A stretch of 64,000 nt of DNA, taken from positions 1 through 64,000 of the forward strand of contig CATLEG010000002.1 of assembly GCA_949915775.1 (NCBI GenBank), in the 5' to 3' direction. Every line of letters starts with the position of its first letter. Positions within the stretch are counted from its first letter, which is position 1. Below the pieces are notes generated by a model. It searched no databases. It was not told where the DNA came from and was given only the letters and a program-made list of their open reading frames with translations. Both the position numbers and the translations under genes were made by a program. Below are positions 50,895 through 59,754 of this stretch, piece after piece. Source of the DNA: an uncultured Candidatus Melainabacteria bacterium (GTDB lineage: Bacteria > Cyanobacteriota > Vampirovibrionia > Gastranaerophilales > Gastranaerophilaceae).

Positions 50895-51539
50895 ATGGAT
50901 ACAATAATTAAAGATATGAACCCAATATTACAAATGTTGATACTAATGACAGTATTTTCACTGCTGCCTTTGGTATTTTGTTGTATGACAAGCTTTTTGA
51001 GATTTGTAATAGTGTTTTCAATGTTAAAAACTGCAATGGGTACACAACAAGTTCCTCCGTCAATTGTAATTATAGGACTTGCAATGATATTGACTTTTTA
51101 TACAATGGGGGGAACCTTCCAGAAAATGTATGAAATGGGGTCTGTTCCATATCATAAAAACCAGAACATGATTGAGGCAATAAATGAGGGATCAAAACCA
51201 TTAAAAGAGTTTATGCTGAAACAGACACGTGAAAGTGATATTGCATTTTTTGTCGAAATGACAAATGGCGGAAAAGCTCCTTCAAATCCAGAAGAGCTTA
51301 CTGTATGGCAGGTTGCTCCGGCATATATTATAAGTGAACTGAAAACAGCTTTTGAAATCGGATTTATAATATTTGTACCATTTATTGTACTAGACCTTGT
51401 TGTTGCAAATATCTTACTGGCGTTAGGTATGTTCATGCTGTCGCCGACGATTATATCAATGCCGTTTAAATTGTTGATATTTATTGCGGTAGATGGATGG
51501 GCGCTGATAGTTCAGGGGCTTGTGACGAGTTATAATTGA
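50895..51539 (+). CDS. fliP: Flagellar export gate protein FliP
   Basis: FCCMTSFLRFVIVFSMLKTAMGTQQVPPS, PAYIISELKTAFEIGFIIFVPFIVLDLVVANILLALGM. Confidence 0.96.
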   Translation: MDTIIKDMNPILQMLILMTVFSLLPLVFCCMTSFLRFVIVFSMLKTAMGTQQVPPSIVIIGLAMILTFYTMGGTFQKMYEMGSVPYHKNQNMIEAINEGSKPLKEFMLKQTRESDIAFFVEMTNGGKAPSNPEELTVWQVAPAYIISELKTAFEIGFIIFVPFIVLDLVVANILLALGMFMLSPTIISMPFKLLIFIAVDGWALIVQGLVTSYN

Positions 51540-51664
51540 TCCCCGTCGCCCTGTTGGGCATTTTCAGCACAAGGCATACAGGGTCACAAGCATCGCACAG
51601 CTCTGCTGTTCCCTTTGTATCCCACAGTTAGGGAAAAATCGGATAAAAATTTAAAGGATAAAAA

Positions 51665-52153
51665 ATGGAAGTTTTAATTGAATATTTAGCAAAAGGTTTT
51701 TTATTAATGCTTACTATATCAATGCCATGTGTACTTGTTGCAGCGGGTATTGGTCTTGTTGTAGGTATTTTGCAGGCTGTTACACAGGTTCAAGAACAAA
51801 CTATTGCAGCGGCCCCAAAAATTCTCGGTGTATTTTTGGTCATAGTAATTGGCGGGATTGGTTTTATTAATCTTTTAAAAGGCTTTGTTATGGACGGCAT
51901 GTCTATTGCGTTTAATCTTGTATCAAAAAATGATTCTTATGTTTTGCCGGCAGATTATTATAAATATACAACTCCTTTTGAACATGAAATGAATGATAAA
52001 TTTAAAAATCAATCTAATATAGATGAGATTATGAAAAATCCTGGAAAAGTCCCTTATATTGATAAACAACAAAAGAATAAATATATTCCGGCTTCCAGAA
52101 CACCAATGCCAAAACCTGATTTTGTAGAAACAAACAAGATAATGGGGCGATAG
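51665..52153 (+). CDS. fliQ: Flagellar export gate protein FliQ
   Basis: GIGLVVGILQAVTQVQEQTIAAAPKILGVFL; longer than typical FliQ (extra C-terminal tail). Confidence 0.88.
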   Translation: MEVLIEYLAKGFLLMLTISMPCVLVAAGIGLVVGILQAVTQVQEQTIAAAPKILGVFLVIVIGGIGFINLLKGFVMDGMSIAFNLVSKNDSYVLPADYYKYTTPFEHEMNDKFKNQSNIDEIMKNPGKVPYIDKQQKNKYIPASRTPMPKPDFVETNKIMGR

Positions 52154-52933
52154 ATGGATTCGATAATTACAGAATTAATGAAAATGTTTCCAATGCTTAA
52201 TGCTTATCTTGCGGCCGGTATTTTTATATTTGCAAGATTATTAGGTTTTTTCAGATTAGCTCCTGTATTTAATAGAAAAGAATGTCCGGGTATGGTGAAA
52301 CTTGCATTATGCTTGATTTTGACAATTGTTTTAACCAGTGTTACAAAACCAAGTGTAACTATTATTGAAGAATCTTTTGTACTGTCAATTATTTTAAATT
52401 TTGTAGTCGGGGCATTAATCGGTTATATTGCACAGTTGATTCTGCTGGCTATTGATGCCGGCGGCGATATGGTAAATATGCAAATGGGTCTTTCTTCTGC
52501 AATGGTTTTGGATCCGACAACTTCTTCACAAGTTTCTATTGTTGGGAAATGTTTTTCATTTTTGGGGTTGATTATTTTTATACAACTTGGCGGTGTGTAC
52601 TGGCTTTTGACAGCATTAATTCACAGTATACAAATTTTCCCGCTTGATGCAACTATAATTCCTTTAACAGAGATTGTAAATCTTGATTATGTAGTTAAGC
52701 TTTCATCAAATGTTTTATACATGGGATTGCAGATTGCATCTCCGATTTTACTTGCAACATTAGGGCAGGATATTATTTTAGGGGTAATTTCAAAAACAGC
52801 ACCTCAAGTTAACGTTTTCCAGTTAAGTTTCTTATTTAAGCCGGTATTAGGAGCAGCAATAATGGTATGGATTTTGCCAATGCTTGTAAATATTATTACT
52901 GATTATTTTATGTCTTATTCAAAAATTATATAA
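52154..52933 (+). CDS. fliR: Flagellar export gate protein FliR
   Basis: IFARLLGFFRLAPVFNRKECPGMVKLALCLILTIVL, GGDMVNMQMGLSSAMVLDPTT. Confidence 0.93.
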   Translation: MDSIITELMKMFPMLNAYLAAGIFIFARLLGFFRLAPVFNRKECPGMVKLALCLILTIVLTSVTKPSVTIIEESFVLSIILNFVVGALIGYIAQLILLAIDAGGDMVNMQMGLSSAMVLDPTTSSQVSIVGKCFSFLGLIIFIQLGGVYWLLTALIHSIQIFPLDATIIPLTEIVNLDYVVKLSSNVLYMGLQIASPILLATLGQDIILGVISKTAPQVNVFQLSFLFKPVLGAAIMVWILPMLVNIITDYFMSYSKII

Positions 52934-52964
52934 AAAAGCGGGAAGATTTTTCCCGCTTTTTAAT
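52934..52964 (+). terminator. Rho-independent terminator
   Basis: aaaaAAGCGGGAAgatttTTCCCGCTTttt. Confidence 0.88.
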
Positions 52965-54507
52965 GATTAACTTTTTCATCTATTTGTTCTTTAATTGAAG
53001 AACTTTCGTTTACGTATGCTGTAACTTGTTTTAATGCCGGTTTAAATGCATTTACTGTTGAATTTCCGCCTAAACAGCCGCCTTGACAGGACATTACCTC
53101 AATCAAATTTCCTAAATCACACATGCCGTTTTTGGCATATTTTTTCAAATCTCTGACGGACTGTTTATTTAAACCATCAATTATGACAGGGTGTGCAGGA
53201 ATTTCTTCCGGTAAAATTGTTTCTACAGCTTTTGCAACTCCGCCTGTTACACAGAAATTTCTAGCTTCAGCTGAAGATTCTGTTTCGAATTCTTTTTCTG
53301 CACATTCTGCAACTTGAATTCCAAGCGCTATCATCCATGCGCCGATTTCTTCATAATTGAGAACATAATCAACGTTTGGATTTTTCAAAGCTTCACGTTT
53401 TTTTGCCACACAAGGTGAGAAAAATACTGTTATTGCACTGGGGTGTTCACGTTTAACAATTTCAGCAGTGTAATACATTGGAGTTTTTGTATCAGAACGA
53501 AATGGTTTGATTTCCGGAATATGTTTGTCTACAAGTTCATTATAGCCGGCACAGCAAGAAGTTGTCATAAATTCTTCGCCTTTTTCCATTCTTTCAACAA
53601 ATTCTGCGGCTTCGTTTTTAGTTGTAATATCTGCACCTTGAGCAACTTCGTAAACTTCATCAAAACCTAATTTTAAGATAGCATCTTTAAGTTGTTTTGG
53701 AGAACAAGGTAATTGTCCAAACATTGCGGGAGCAACCATTGCAATAACTTTTCTTTTACCCTCTTTGACGATTTTGGTATCATTTTTACTATTTTGGTCA
53801 GTAGCTGCACTCTCGTTTTTTGCTTTAATATGTTTCAATACATCAATAATTTGGCTTTTTTCGTGTACTGCGCCGAAAGGACAAGCCGCAGAACATTTTC
53901 CACAAGAAATACATTTTTCAAAATCAATTCTTGCATATCCGTTTTCGTCTTTTGCAATTGCGCCTACAGGACAAGCATTTTCACAAGGAACGATAATTTT
54001 TTGGATTGCTTGATAAGGACATACCTGAGCGCACATTCCGCAGTTTTTACATTTAGCCGGATCAATTGTTGATTTTCCGTTAATAACAGATATCGCTCCA
54101 AATTTACAAGTGTTTACGCAAGGTCTAGCAACACAACCTTGGCAAAGGTCTGTTACATATATTCTTGAAGGTACACAACCTTTACAAGCACTTGTTAATA
54201 CCGTAAGTGGATTTTCTTCAGGTTTTTCTCTTTGTTCAGCTTCTTTTGCAAGTTCTGAAAGAAGAGTGTAATCTTCAGTTTCTTCAATTGAAAATCCCAA
54301 ACTTGCAATTGCTCTATCGCGTAAAATAGCGCGTTCATTGTGAATGCAGCATCTGTAAGGCACTTCATGACCTTTCGGACGCATATCATAAGGTATTAAC
54401 CTTGTATTTTCTTCGTAATTATCGCTTAAATAAGCTTTTATAAGTCTAACTAAAATTTCTCTTTTTAAATGTGATGTCTGTTTTTGTGGACTCAAGTTCA
54501 TAGCCAT
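52960..54507 (-). CDS. [FeFe] hydrogenase, group-B-like
   Basis: Ferredoxin-like CxxCxxCxxxC clusters; H-cluster motifs TTSCCAGY, SPCVAKKREA, SCQGGCLGGN. Confidence 0.9.
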   Translation of the reverse strand: MAMNLSPQKQTSHLKREILVRLIKAYLSDNYEENTRLIPYDMRPKGHEVPYRCCIHNERAILRDRAIASLGFSIEETEDYTLLSELAKEAEQREKPEENPLTVLTSACKGCVPSRIYVTDLCQGCVARPCVNTCKFGAISVINGKSTIDPAKCKNCGMCAQVCPYQAIQKIIVPCENACPVGAIAKDENGYARIDFEKCISCGKCSAACPFGAVHEKSQIIDVLKHIKAKNESAATDQNSKNDTKIVKEGKRKVIAMVAPAMFGQLPCSPKQLKDAILKLGFDEVYEVAQGADITTKNEAAEFVERMEKGEEFMTTSCCAGYNELVDKHIPEIKPFRSDTKTPMYYTAEIVKREHPSAITVFFSPCVAKKREALKNPNVDYVLNYEEIGAWMIALGIQVAECAEKEFETESSAEARNFCVTGGVAKAVETILPEEIPAHPVIIDGLNKQSVRDLKKYAKNGMCDLGNLIEVMSCQGGCLGGNSTVNAFKPALKQVTAYVNESSSIKEQIDEKVNH

Positions 54508-54608
54508 TTTTCAACTTCCTTTTACTTAAATATCACCTGATAACATTATCACATAAATATGAAAAATTTTCAAAAACCGGCAGAAATATTTTTGCCGGTT
54601 AATAAATT

Positions 54609-54884
54609 TTATTCTAAGAGGTCTTTAATGTTTTTATTCCTTCTATTTTTTAATCGTTGAATTTCTTCTTTTGTCAATCCATATTTTTCCAATCCATCCA
54701 ATACTGTATCAAGAGCTTTATTGAGATCCTTTGGCATTTCTTTCTTTTCTTGTTTTTTTGCTTTTGGAAATTTAATTTCTTCAAGTTGCTTTTTTACTTT
54801 GGGAAATTTGTTTAGTGCTTTTTCTAATCCATCGTTCTTATTTGCTGGTACAATGTAACCTGTTCTCATAATTGGTTCTGGCAT
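54609..54884 (-). CDS. Hypothetical protein
   Basis: 91 aa Lys-rich ORF with RBS aaggag. Confidence 0.55.
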   Translation of the reverse strand: MPEPIMRTGYIVPANKNDGLEKALNKFPKVKKQLEEIKFPKAKKQEKKEMPKDLNKALDTVLDGLEKYGLTKEEIQRLKNRRNKNIKDLLE

Positions 54885-55147
54885 AATTTCATCTCCTTAA
54901 TATCTTGTACTCGTGTGTGCACATCTTACTCTTATATAAAAACTTTTTAGATAATGAAATTGCTTAATTTTTAGATATAACATATAGAAAATATATAAAA
55001 CATAGATATACTTTGTCCTTTTAGCTTTACAAAAGTTAATATATTATGATATGGAACATCTATTTTGTATAAAAATTCAATGTAAAGGATTTATATGGAC
55101 GTAAAAAAATCTATAGAATTCTTAGAGATTTAGTGGAAGAGATTTAA

Positions 55148-55510
55148 TCCCCATCCCAGCCTTCCCCATAAAATGGGGAAGGAGCAAGTTACAAAAGTTG
55201 CCAATGTACTCGTTTATCAAATTTTGTATAAACTAAAACCATCCCAGCCTTCCCCAAAAAATGGGAAGGAGCAAGTTACAAAAGTTGCCAATGTACTCGT
55301 TTATCAAATTTTGTATAAACTAAAACCATCCCAACCTTCCCCATAAAATGGGGAAGGAGAAAGTTACAAAAGTTGCCAATGTACTCGTTTATCAAATTTT
55401 ATTTAAACTAAAACCATCCCAACCTTCCCAAAAAAATGGGAAGGAGCAAGTGGCAAGGTTTCCCTCCCCACTTGTGGGGAGGGTTAGGGTGGGGAAATTT
55501 TGTGATAATA
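55148..55510. repeat. Tandem array of about 88-bp units containing CCATCCCAGCCTTCCCCA...TGGGGAAGGA palindromes, ending in CCCTCCCCACTTGTGGGGAGGGTTAGGGTGGGG
   Basis: ccatccca starts at 55151, 55239, 55326, 55414. Confidence 0.93.
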
Positions 55511-55517
55511 TAAAAAT

Positions 55518-55856
55518 ATGAACAGCAAAACTATTAAAGCCAGAAATTTAAGAAAAAATATGACAGAGCAAGAAAAAAAGCTCTGGCAATATTTAAGAAA
55601 AAGAAGCATAAACAATTTTAAATTTAGAAGGCAATATCCAATCGGGAATTATATAGTTGACTTTGCATGTCTTGAAAAGAGATTGGTTATTGAAATTGAT
55701 GGCGGTCAACATAATCAGAGTGATAATATTTTATATGACCAAAACCGTACACAATATATTGAAAAGTGTGGCTACAAAGTTATAAGATTTTGGAACAATG
55801 AAATAGAAAATAATATTGAAGGAGTTTATGAGGGAATTTTAAAGTATTTAAACTGA
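55518..55856 (+). CDS. DUF559 (Vsr/REase-fold) endonuclease-like protein
   Basis: ARNLRKNMTEQEKKLWQYLRKRSINNFKFRRQYPIGNYIVDFACLEKRLVIEIDGGQHNQ...YDQNRTQYIEKCGYKVIRFWNNEIENNIEGV. Confidence 0.93.
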   Translation: MNSKTIKARNLRKNMTEQEKKLWQYLRKRSINNFKFRRQYPIGNYIVDFACLEKRLVIEIDGGQHNQSDNILYDQNRTQYIEKCGYKVIRFWNNEIENNIEGVYEGILKYLN

Positions 55857-55860
55857 AATC

Positions 55861-55972
55861 TCCCCATCCCAGCCTTCCCCACTTGTGGGGAAGGAGCGTT
55901 TATCAATTAACTCATTATCTAATTTTATTAATACCATCCCAACTTTCCATAAATGGGTAAGGAGTAATTATT
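55861..55972. repeat. Downstream palindromes of the DUF559 locus
   Basis: tccccatcccagccttccccacttgtggggaaggagc ... accatcccaactttccataaatgggtaaggag. Confidence 0.88.
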
Positions 55973-56225
55973 TCAATTTAGCATCAATTGCTTTTAATAC
56001 TTTTTCGACTGTGGCTTCTTTAATTACTTCATCATCAACTTTTACGTAAGGTGCTTTTGAAAACTCCCAGTCTATTGAGCATAAACCTAAACAAGGAACG
56101 CCTGAAACTTCAACTTTATCTCCGTATTTTGCTGGAACTGTTTCGATTAATTCCTGCAAGTTTGATGAACCCATTACAAAACAAGTTGTTCCTAAACATA
56201 CTTTAACACTAATTTTTTCTGCCAT
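55968..56225 (-). CDS. Thioredoxin-like [2Fe-2S] ferredoxin
   Basis: VCLGTTCFVMGSSNLQELIE...GVPCLGLC. Confidence 0.85.
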   Translation of the reverse strand: MAEKISVKVCLGTTCFVMGSSNLQELIETVPAKYGDKVEVSGVPCLGLCSIDWEFSKAPYVKVDDEVIKEATVEKVLKAIDAKLK

Positions 56226-56283
56226 TTTATGTCCTTTCTGATGATTGTCGTTAACTGTTATAAACTTTTGTCAGTCACTTCCT

Positions 56284-57480
56284 CTACATATACTGTACAT
56301 TAACCTTTTTGAAATATTTCTCTTGTAGTACACAAGCCATTTTTTTTATGATATTTTTTCTGATTTCAATTTCTATTGGAAGTGCAGGATCATAGTGAGC
56401 CTGATTGAGTTTTGCACCGACCATGAAATTTATGCAGTCACTATCCAATAAAAATTTTACCAGTTTTCCTGCTGCATTGTCAATATCTGTTGTCCCGTTT
56501 TCTAAGTATTCTAAAGTTTTTGTTAATGTCAAAATTCCTTCGGTAACCAAATCAACTCCTTCCATATAAGAGCAGGATGGGAGTTTGCCGATACTGATTG
56601 TTGTGTCCATTGTAATTGGACGGTTTAATTCGCGTGAGATAAGATTTGCAGTTGTACCGCCGGCGATTGCTTTTTTGCCTTTAAAATTTGCAAACATTTC
56701 GGCATATTCTTTATCTTTTTGCTGATGATAAGGCGGACCGGTGAAAACAAGTGATTCTCTGGGTTCTCTAAAATAAAGTACACAGGCTGAGATATCGTCT
56801 TTTGGAAGTCTGTCGGTTTCAATATTTCGAGCTTGATTTACTATATATTGTGAAAGTTCTGTACTTGAAATGTCAGGATGTTCTTTTAGTTTATCTTGTA
56901 ATAGAATGATTAAACCTTCGCGGCGCAATCCGAGTTTTAATCTGCCTCCGCCTAGTCCTGATTGAGTTACGCCGTCAGAACAAAATATTAGTCTGTCACC
57001 TAATTCAGGTTTTATTTTATAAACTTTTAGACATCTGTTTTTAAAACTTTTGGATGGTATTGCTTCATATTCGGGCTGAATAACTTCGTTTCCTCTAATC
57101 CAGATGAATTCGGGGTTTCCTTCTTCTACGATTTTTGCATTGCCGTCGTCGTTAACTTCTATTGCTGAGAAGGTTGAATAACTAATCCTTCTGACTTTGC
57201 AGACAGGCAGAGAGTTCATGATAATTTCTGCGGCTTTGCTGATTGGGATTTGGTCGCCTTCGATAAATTTCAAAAGCATAGTGGCAGTCATACAAGATAA
57301 AATATTTGCTTTTATTCCGCTTCCCAATCCGTCAGAGAGCACAGCAATCAATTTCGCTTCATCGGGATATCTTTTGGATACAAAGTAATCGCCATAAGCG
57401 TTCTGGTTATATTTTTTCATTTGATTGCAATCGATGTCGATAAACATATTTTTTAAGAAGAACAGAAGTTCAGAGGTCAA
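56284..57480 (-). CDS. SpoIIE-type PP2C serine phosphatase
   Basis: LSDGLGSGIKANILSCMTATMLLKF, RLIFCSDGVTQSGLG, LPKDDISACVLYF. Confidence 0.85.
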   Translation of the reverse strand: MTSELLFFLKNMFIDIDCNQMKKYNQNAYGDYFVSKRYPDEAKLIAVLSDGLGSGIKANILSCMTATMLLKFIEGDQIPISKAAEIIMNSLPVCKVRRISYSTFSAIEVNDDGNAKIVEEGNPEFIWIRGNEVIQPEYEAIPSKSFKNRCLKVYKIKPELGDRLIFCSDGVTQSGLGGGRLKLGLRREGLIILLQDKLKEHPDISSTELSQYIVNQARNIETDRLPKDDISACVLYFREPRESLVFTGPPYHQQKDKEYAEMFANFKGKKAIAGGTTANLISRELNRPITMDTTISIGKLPSCSYMEGVDLVTEGILTLTKTLEYLENGTTDIDNAAGKLVKFLLDSDCINFMVGAKLNQAHYDPALPIEIEIRKNIIKKMACVLQEKYFKKVNVQYM

Positions 57481-57556
57481 GAGGTCAGGCTAATTTCGTG
57501 AGCAAAGCTCACATATAATAGCTTGCCATCCTGTCTTCTTGTCTTCCAATCATCTT

Positions 57557-59260
57557 TTATTCCTCCTTTTCATAATCTTCTGCAATAGAACTCAAAAGTG
57601 TTTCAGTTTCTACCATGTGCTCGCCTAAAAGACAGGCGATTTCTTGTACAATCGAAATATTTTTTGAGATAACTTCATGTGCTTTTTGAGAAATTTTTTC
57701 TCTGTTTGTTTCAGAGGATGTAACATCTGTGATTACAGCTCCGACAATCTCGTTTTCTTCGATTGTGAATGCCGAAATATCATAAAGTTTGCCTTTAACA
57801 TTATAGCGTTCTTTATGAAGGTCTTTGCCTGTTTTCAAAATCGTTTTGAAAAGGTCTGCAAAATCAACAATTCTGTCGAGTGCCGCTCCTGTAAGCCCGT
57901 CAGGACGAGACTTAAACACTTCATACATATCGCCTGTGAACATTCTCATAAAGCTGTCGTTTGCTTCCAGAATATTCAAATCATTGTCTACCATAACAAT
58001 TGCAGACGGCATACATCTAATCATTGCGGCCGCTTTTCTCATTGCGATTTTTCTCATATAAGAAACGCACATTGAAGTTTCCGCTTCTCCGTCAAGCAGT
58101 GCTTTTGCAAGGTCGCGACAGGTTGCATAGCCGCATCCTCCGCAGTTAAGCTCGTCGTCAATTGTGTGTTTGCCGATTTTTTTAAGCGTTTTTAAGATTT
58201 CTTCCAATGGATAATCGGAATTCACAATTTTTTTAGGTTCAATGTTGTAATCTACAACAACTTTTGGTTCAGCCGGAATTTCGTCACGTTTTTTCTCTTT
58301 GGTCAAAATATCCGACACCATTGTAATTCCTGCTTTTTCTGAGGAAATGCAAGGCCCTCCGACACATCCGCCTTCACAAGCCAAAGCTTCTATAAAGATT
58401 GTTTTATCAAGTTTTTCCGGATCAAGATTTTTTAATGAACGCTGTAAAGCGCTTAAACCGCAAACTTCCAAAAGTTGCACATTATTATTGATTCCAGATT
58501 TTCTGATTGTTTGATTCATTCCGCCGTCAATCGGGTAAAGGGTTCCTTCATAAGCGGATTCGGGAACAAATTTGAATTTGCTGTCGCGTGCAACTTTTGT
58601 GATGTCGATAATTTCTTCATTCAGCCACATTCTAAGTTCTTCAAAAGTCAAAGCTACATCAAAAAGTCCTGAGTAAGTTACTTCGTTTTTCTTTCCGATA
58701 CAAGGGCCGATGAAAACTATTGAGATGTCGTCGCCAAAAGTTTCTTTTAGCATTTTTGCATGAGTCATTAAAGGCGAGCCGATTGGAGTTATGTAATTGG
58801 TAAACTCGGGCATATATTTTCTTATGTAATCAACGATTACAGGACAGGCGCTTGAAATAAACAGACCTTTTTCAGCATTATTAAGCATTTGAGCTGTTTT
58901 AATAGAAACTTCTTGTGCTCCGAGTGCGGTTTCTGAAACTTCTTTGAAACCTAGTTGTTTTAATAATGCAATCATTTTTTCGGCAGAGTTTTCAAATGAT
59001 GCTCTCCAAGATGGTGCAAGAGATACATAAACATCTTTTTGTGCTCTGATAAGTGCTTGAGCTTTGTCAATATCGCATCTTACACGTTTTGCGTTTGACG
59101 GGCAGGTTTTTACACAGTTCCCGCAAGCGATACATTTTTCAGGAATAACGGATGCGTGACCATTTTCGATTTTAATTGCTTTTACGGGACATTCCCTGAT
59201 ACATTTGTAGCAATCGTGACATTCATTTGTTAGTGTGTAGACCGGATACTGATTGTTCAT
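57557..59260 (-). CDS. Sensory [FeFe] hydrogenase with PAS domain
   Basis: Two 4Fe-4S motifs, H-cluster-like FISSACPVIVDYI, IGPCIGKKNE, EALACEGGCVGGP; CGGCGYATCRDLAKALL; PAS (IVMVDNDLNILEANDSFMRMF). Confidence 0.88.
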   Translation of the reverse strand: MNNQYPVYTLTNECHDCYKCIRECPVKAIKIENGHASVIPEKCIACGNCVKTCPSNAKRVRCDIDKAQALIRAQKDVYVSLAPSWRASFENSAEKMIALLKQLGFKEVSETALGAQEVSIKTAQMLNNAEKGLFISSACPVIVDYIRKYMPEFTNYITPIGSPLMTHAKMLKETFGDDISIVFIGPCIGKKNEVTYSGLFDVALTFEELRMWLNEEIIDITKVARDSKFKFVPESAYEGTLYPIDGGMNQTIRKSGINNNVQLLEVCGLSALQRSLKNLDPEKLDKTIFIEALACEGGCVGGPCISSEKAGITMVSDILTKEKKRDEIPAEPKVVVDYNIEPKKIVNSDYPLEEILKTLKKIGKHTIDDELNCGGCGYATCRDLAKALLDGEAETSMCVSYMRKIAMRKAAAMIRCMPSAIVMVDNDLNILEANDSFMRMFTGDMYEVFKSRPDGLTGAALDRIVDFADLFKTILKTGKDLHKERYNVKGKLYDISAFTIEENEIVGAVITDVTSSETNREKISQKAHEVISKNISIVQEIACLLGEHMVETETLLSSIAEDYEKEE

Positions 59261-59391
59261 TTGTTGACCCTTTCAAGTCGTTAAGTCGATAGACGTTAAG
59301 ATTATAAGTTCATTTCGCTCGCTATAGCTCGAAAATATATTTTGTGCGCAGCACTGATACGAACTTAACATCTTATCGTCCTAACGTCTTA

Positions 59392-59643
59392 TCATCTTTC
59401 ATTATTTATTTCTTTCATCAGAATTTCTTCCAACGTTTCTTCATTAACTCCGTTATATTCAGTGCCATTGATTATGACATTTGGACCTTTAGCGCATTTA
59501 TTTTCACATCTTGTACCGGCTATATCAATATCACAATCAAGGTTGTGGGCTTTTACAAAAGCTTCTATAAATGTTAAATTTTGTTGGTTGCCGCGAGCAA
59601 AACACGAACTTCCCATGCATACTGTTATATTAATTTTAGCCAT
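59392..59643 (-). CDS. Thioredoxin-like [2Fe-2S] ferredoxin
   Basis: VCMGSSCFARGNQQNLTFIEAF...GTRCENKCAKGPNVIINGTEY. Confidence 0.85.
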   Translation of the reverse strand: MAKINITVCMGSSCFARGNQQNLTFIEAFVKAHNLDCDIDIAGTRCENKCAKGPNVIINGTEYNGVNEETLEEILMKEINNER

Positions 59644-59704
59644 TTACAACTTCCTCTAATAATTTATATTTTATAACATACAAGCAAATCTTGCAAGTGT
59701 AGTA

Positions 59705-59733
59705 TTGAAATTAATAATTGAATTTGTTATAAT
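59705..59733 (+). promoter_or_regulatory. Sigma70-type promoter for the pilin-like locus
   Basis: TTGAAA-17 bp-TATAAT, followed by aaggag RBS and ATG at 59755. Confidence 0.75.
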
Positions 59734-59754
59734 AAAAAAAAAGGAGCAGAAAGT

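Noticed and set aside
51103-51115. G6 run in fliP as contingency tract
   Set aside because: Short run, fliP reading frame intact on both sides.
53123-54072. Several + strand ORFs over the [FeFe] hydrogenase
   Set aside because: Antisense shadows of a well-supported hydrogenase CDS.
55148-55510. CRISPR array
   Set aside because: About four 88-bp units that are near-identical along their full length, with no distinct short repeat/unique spacer pattern and no cas genes.
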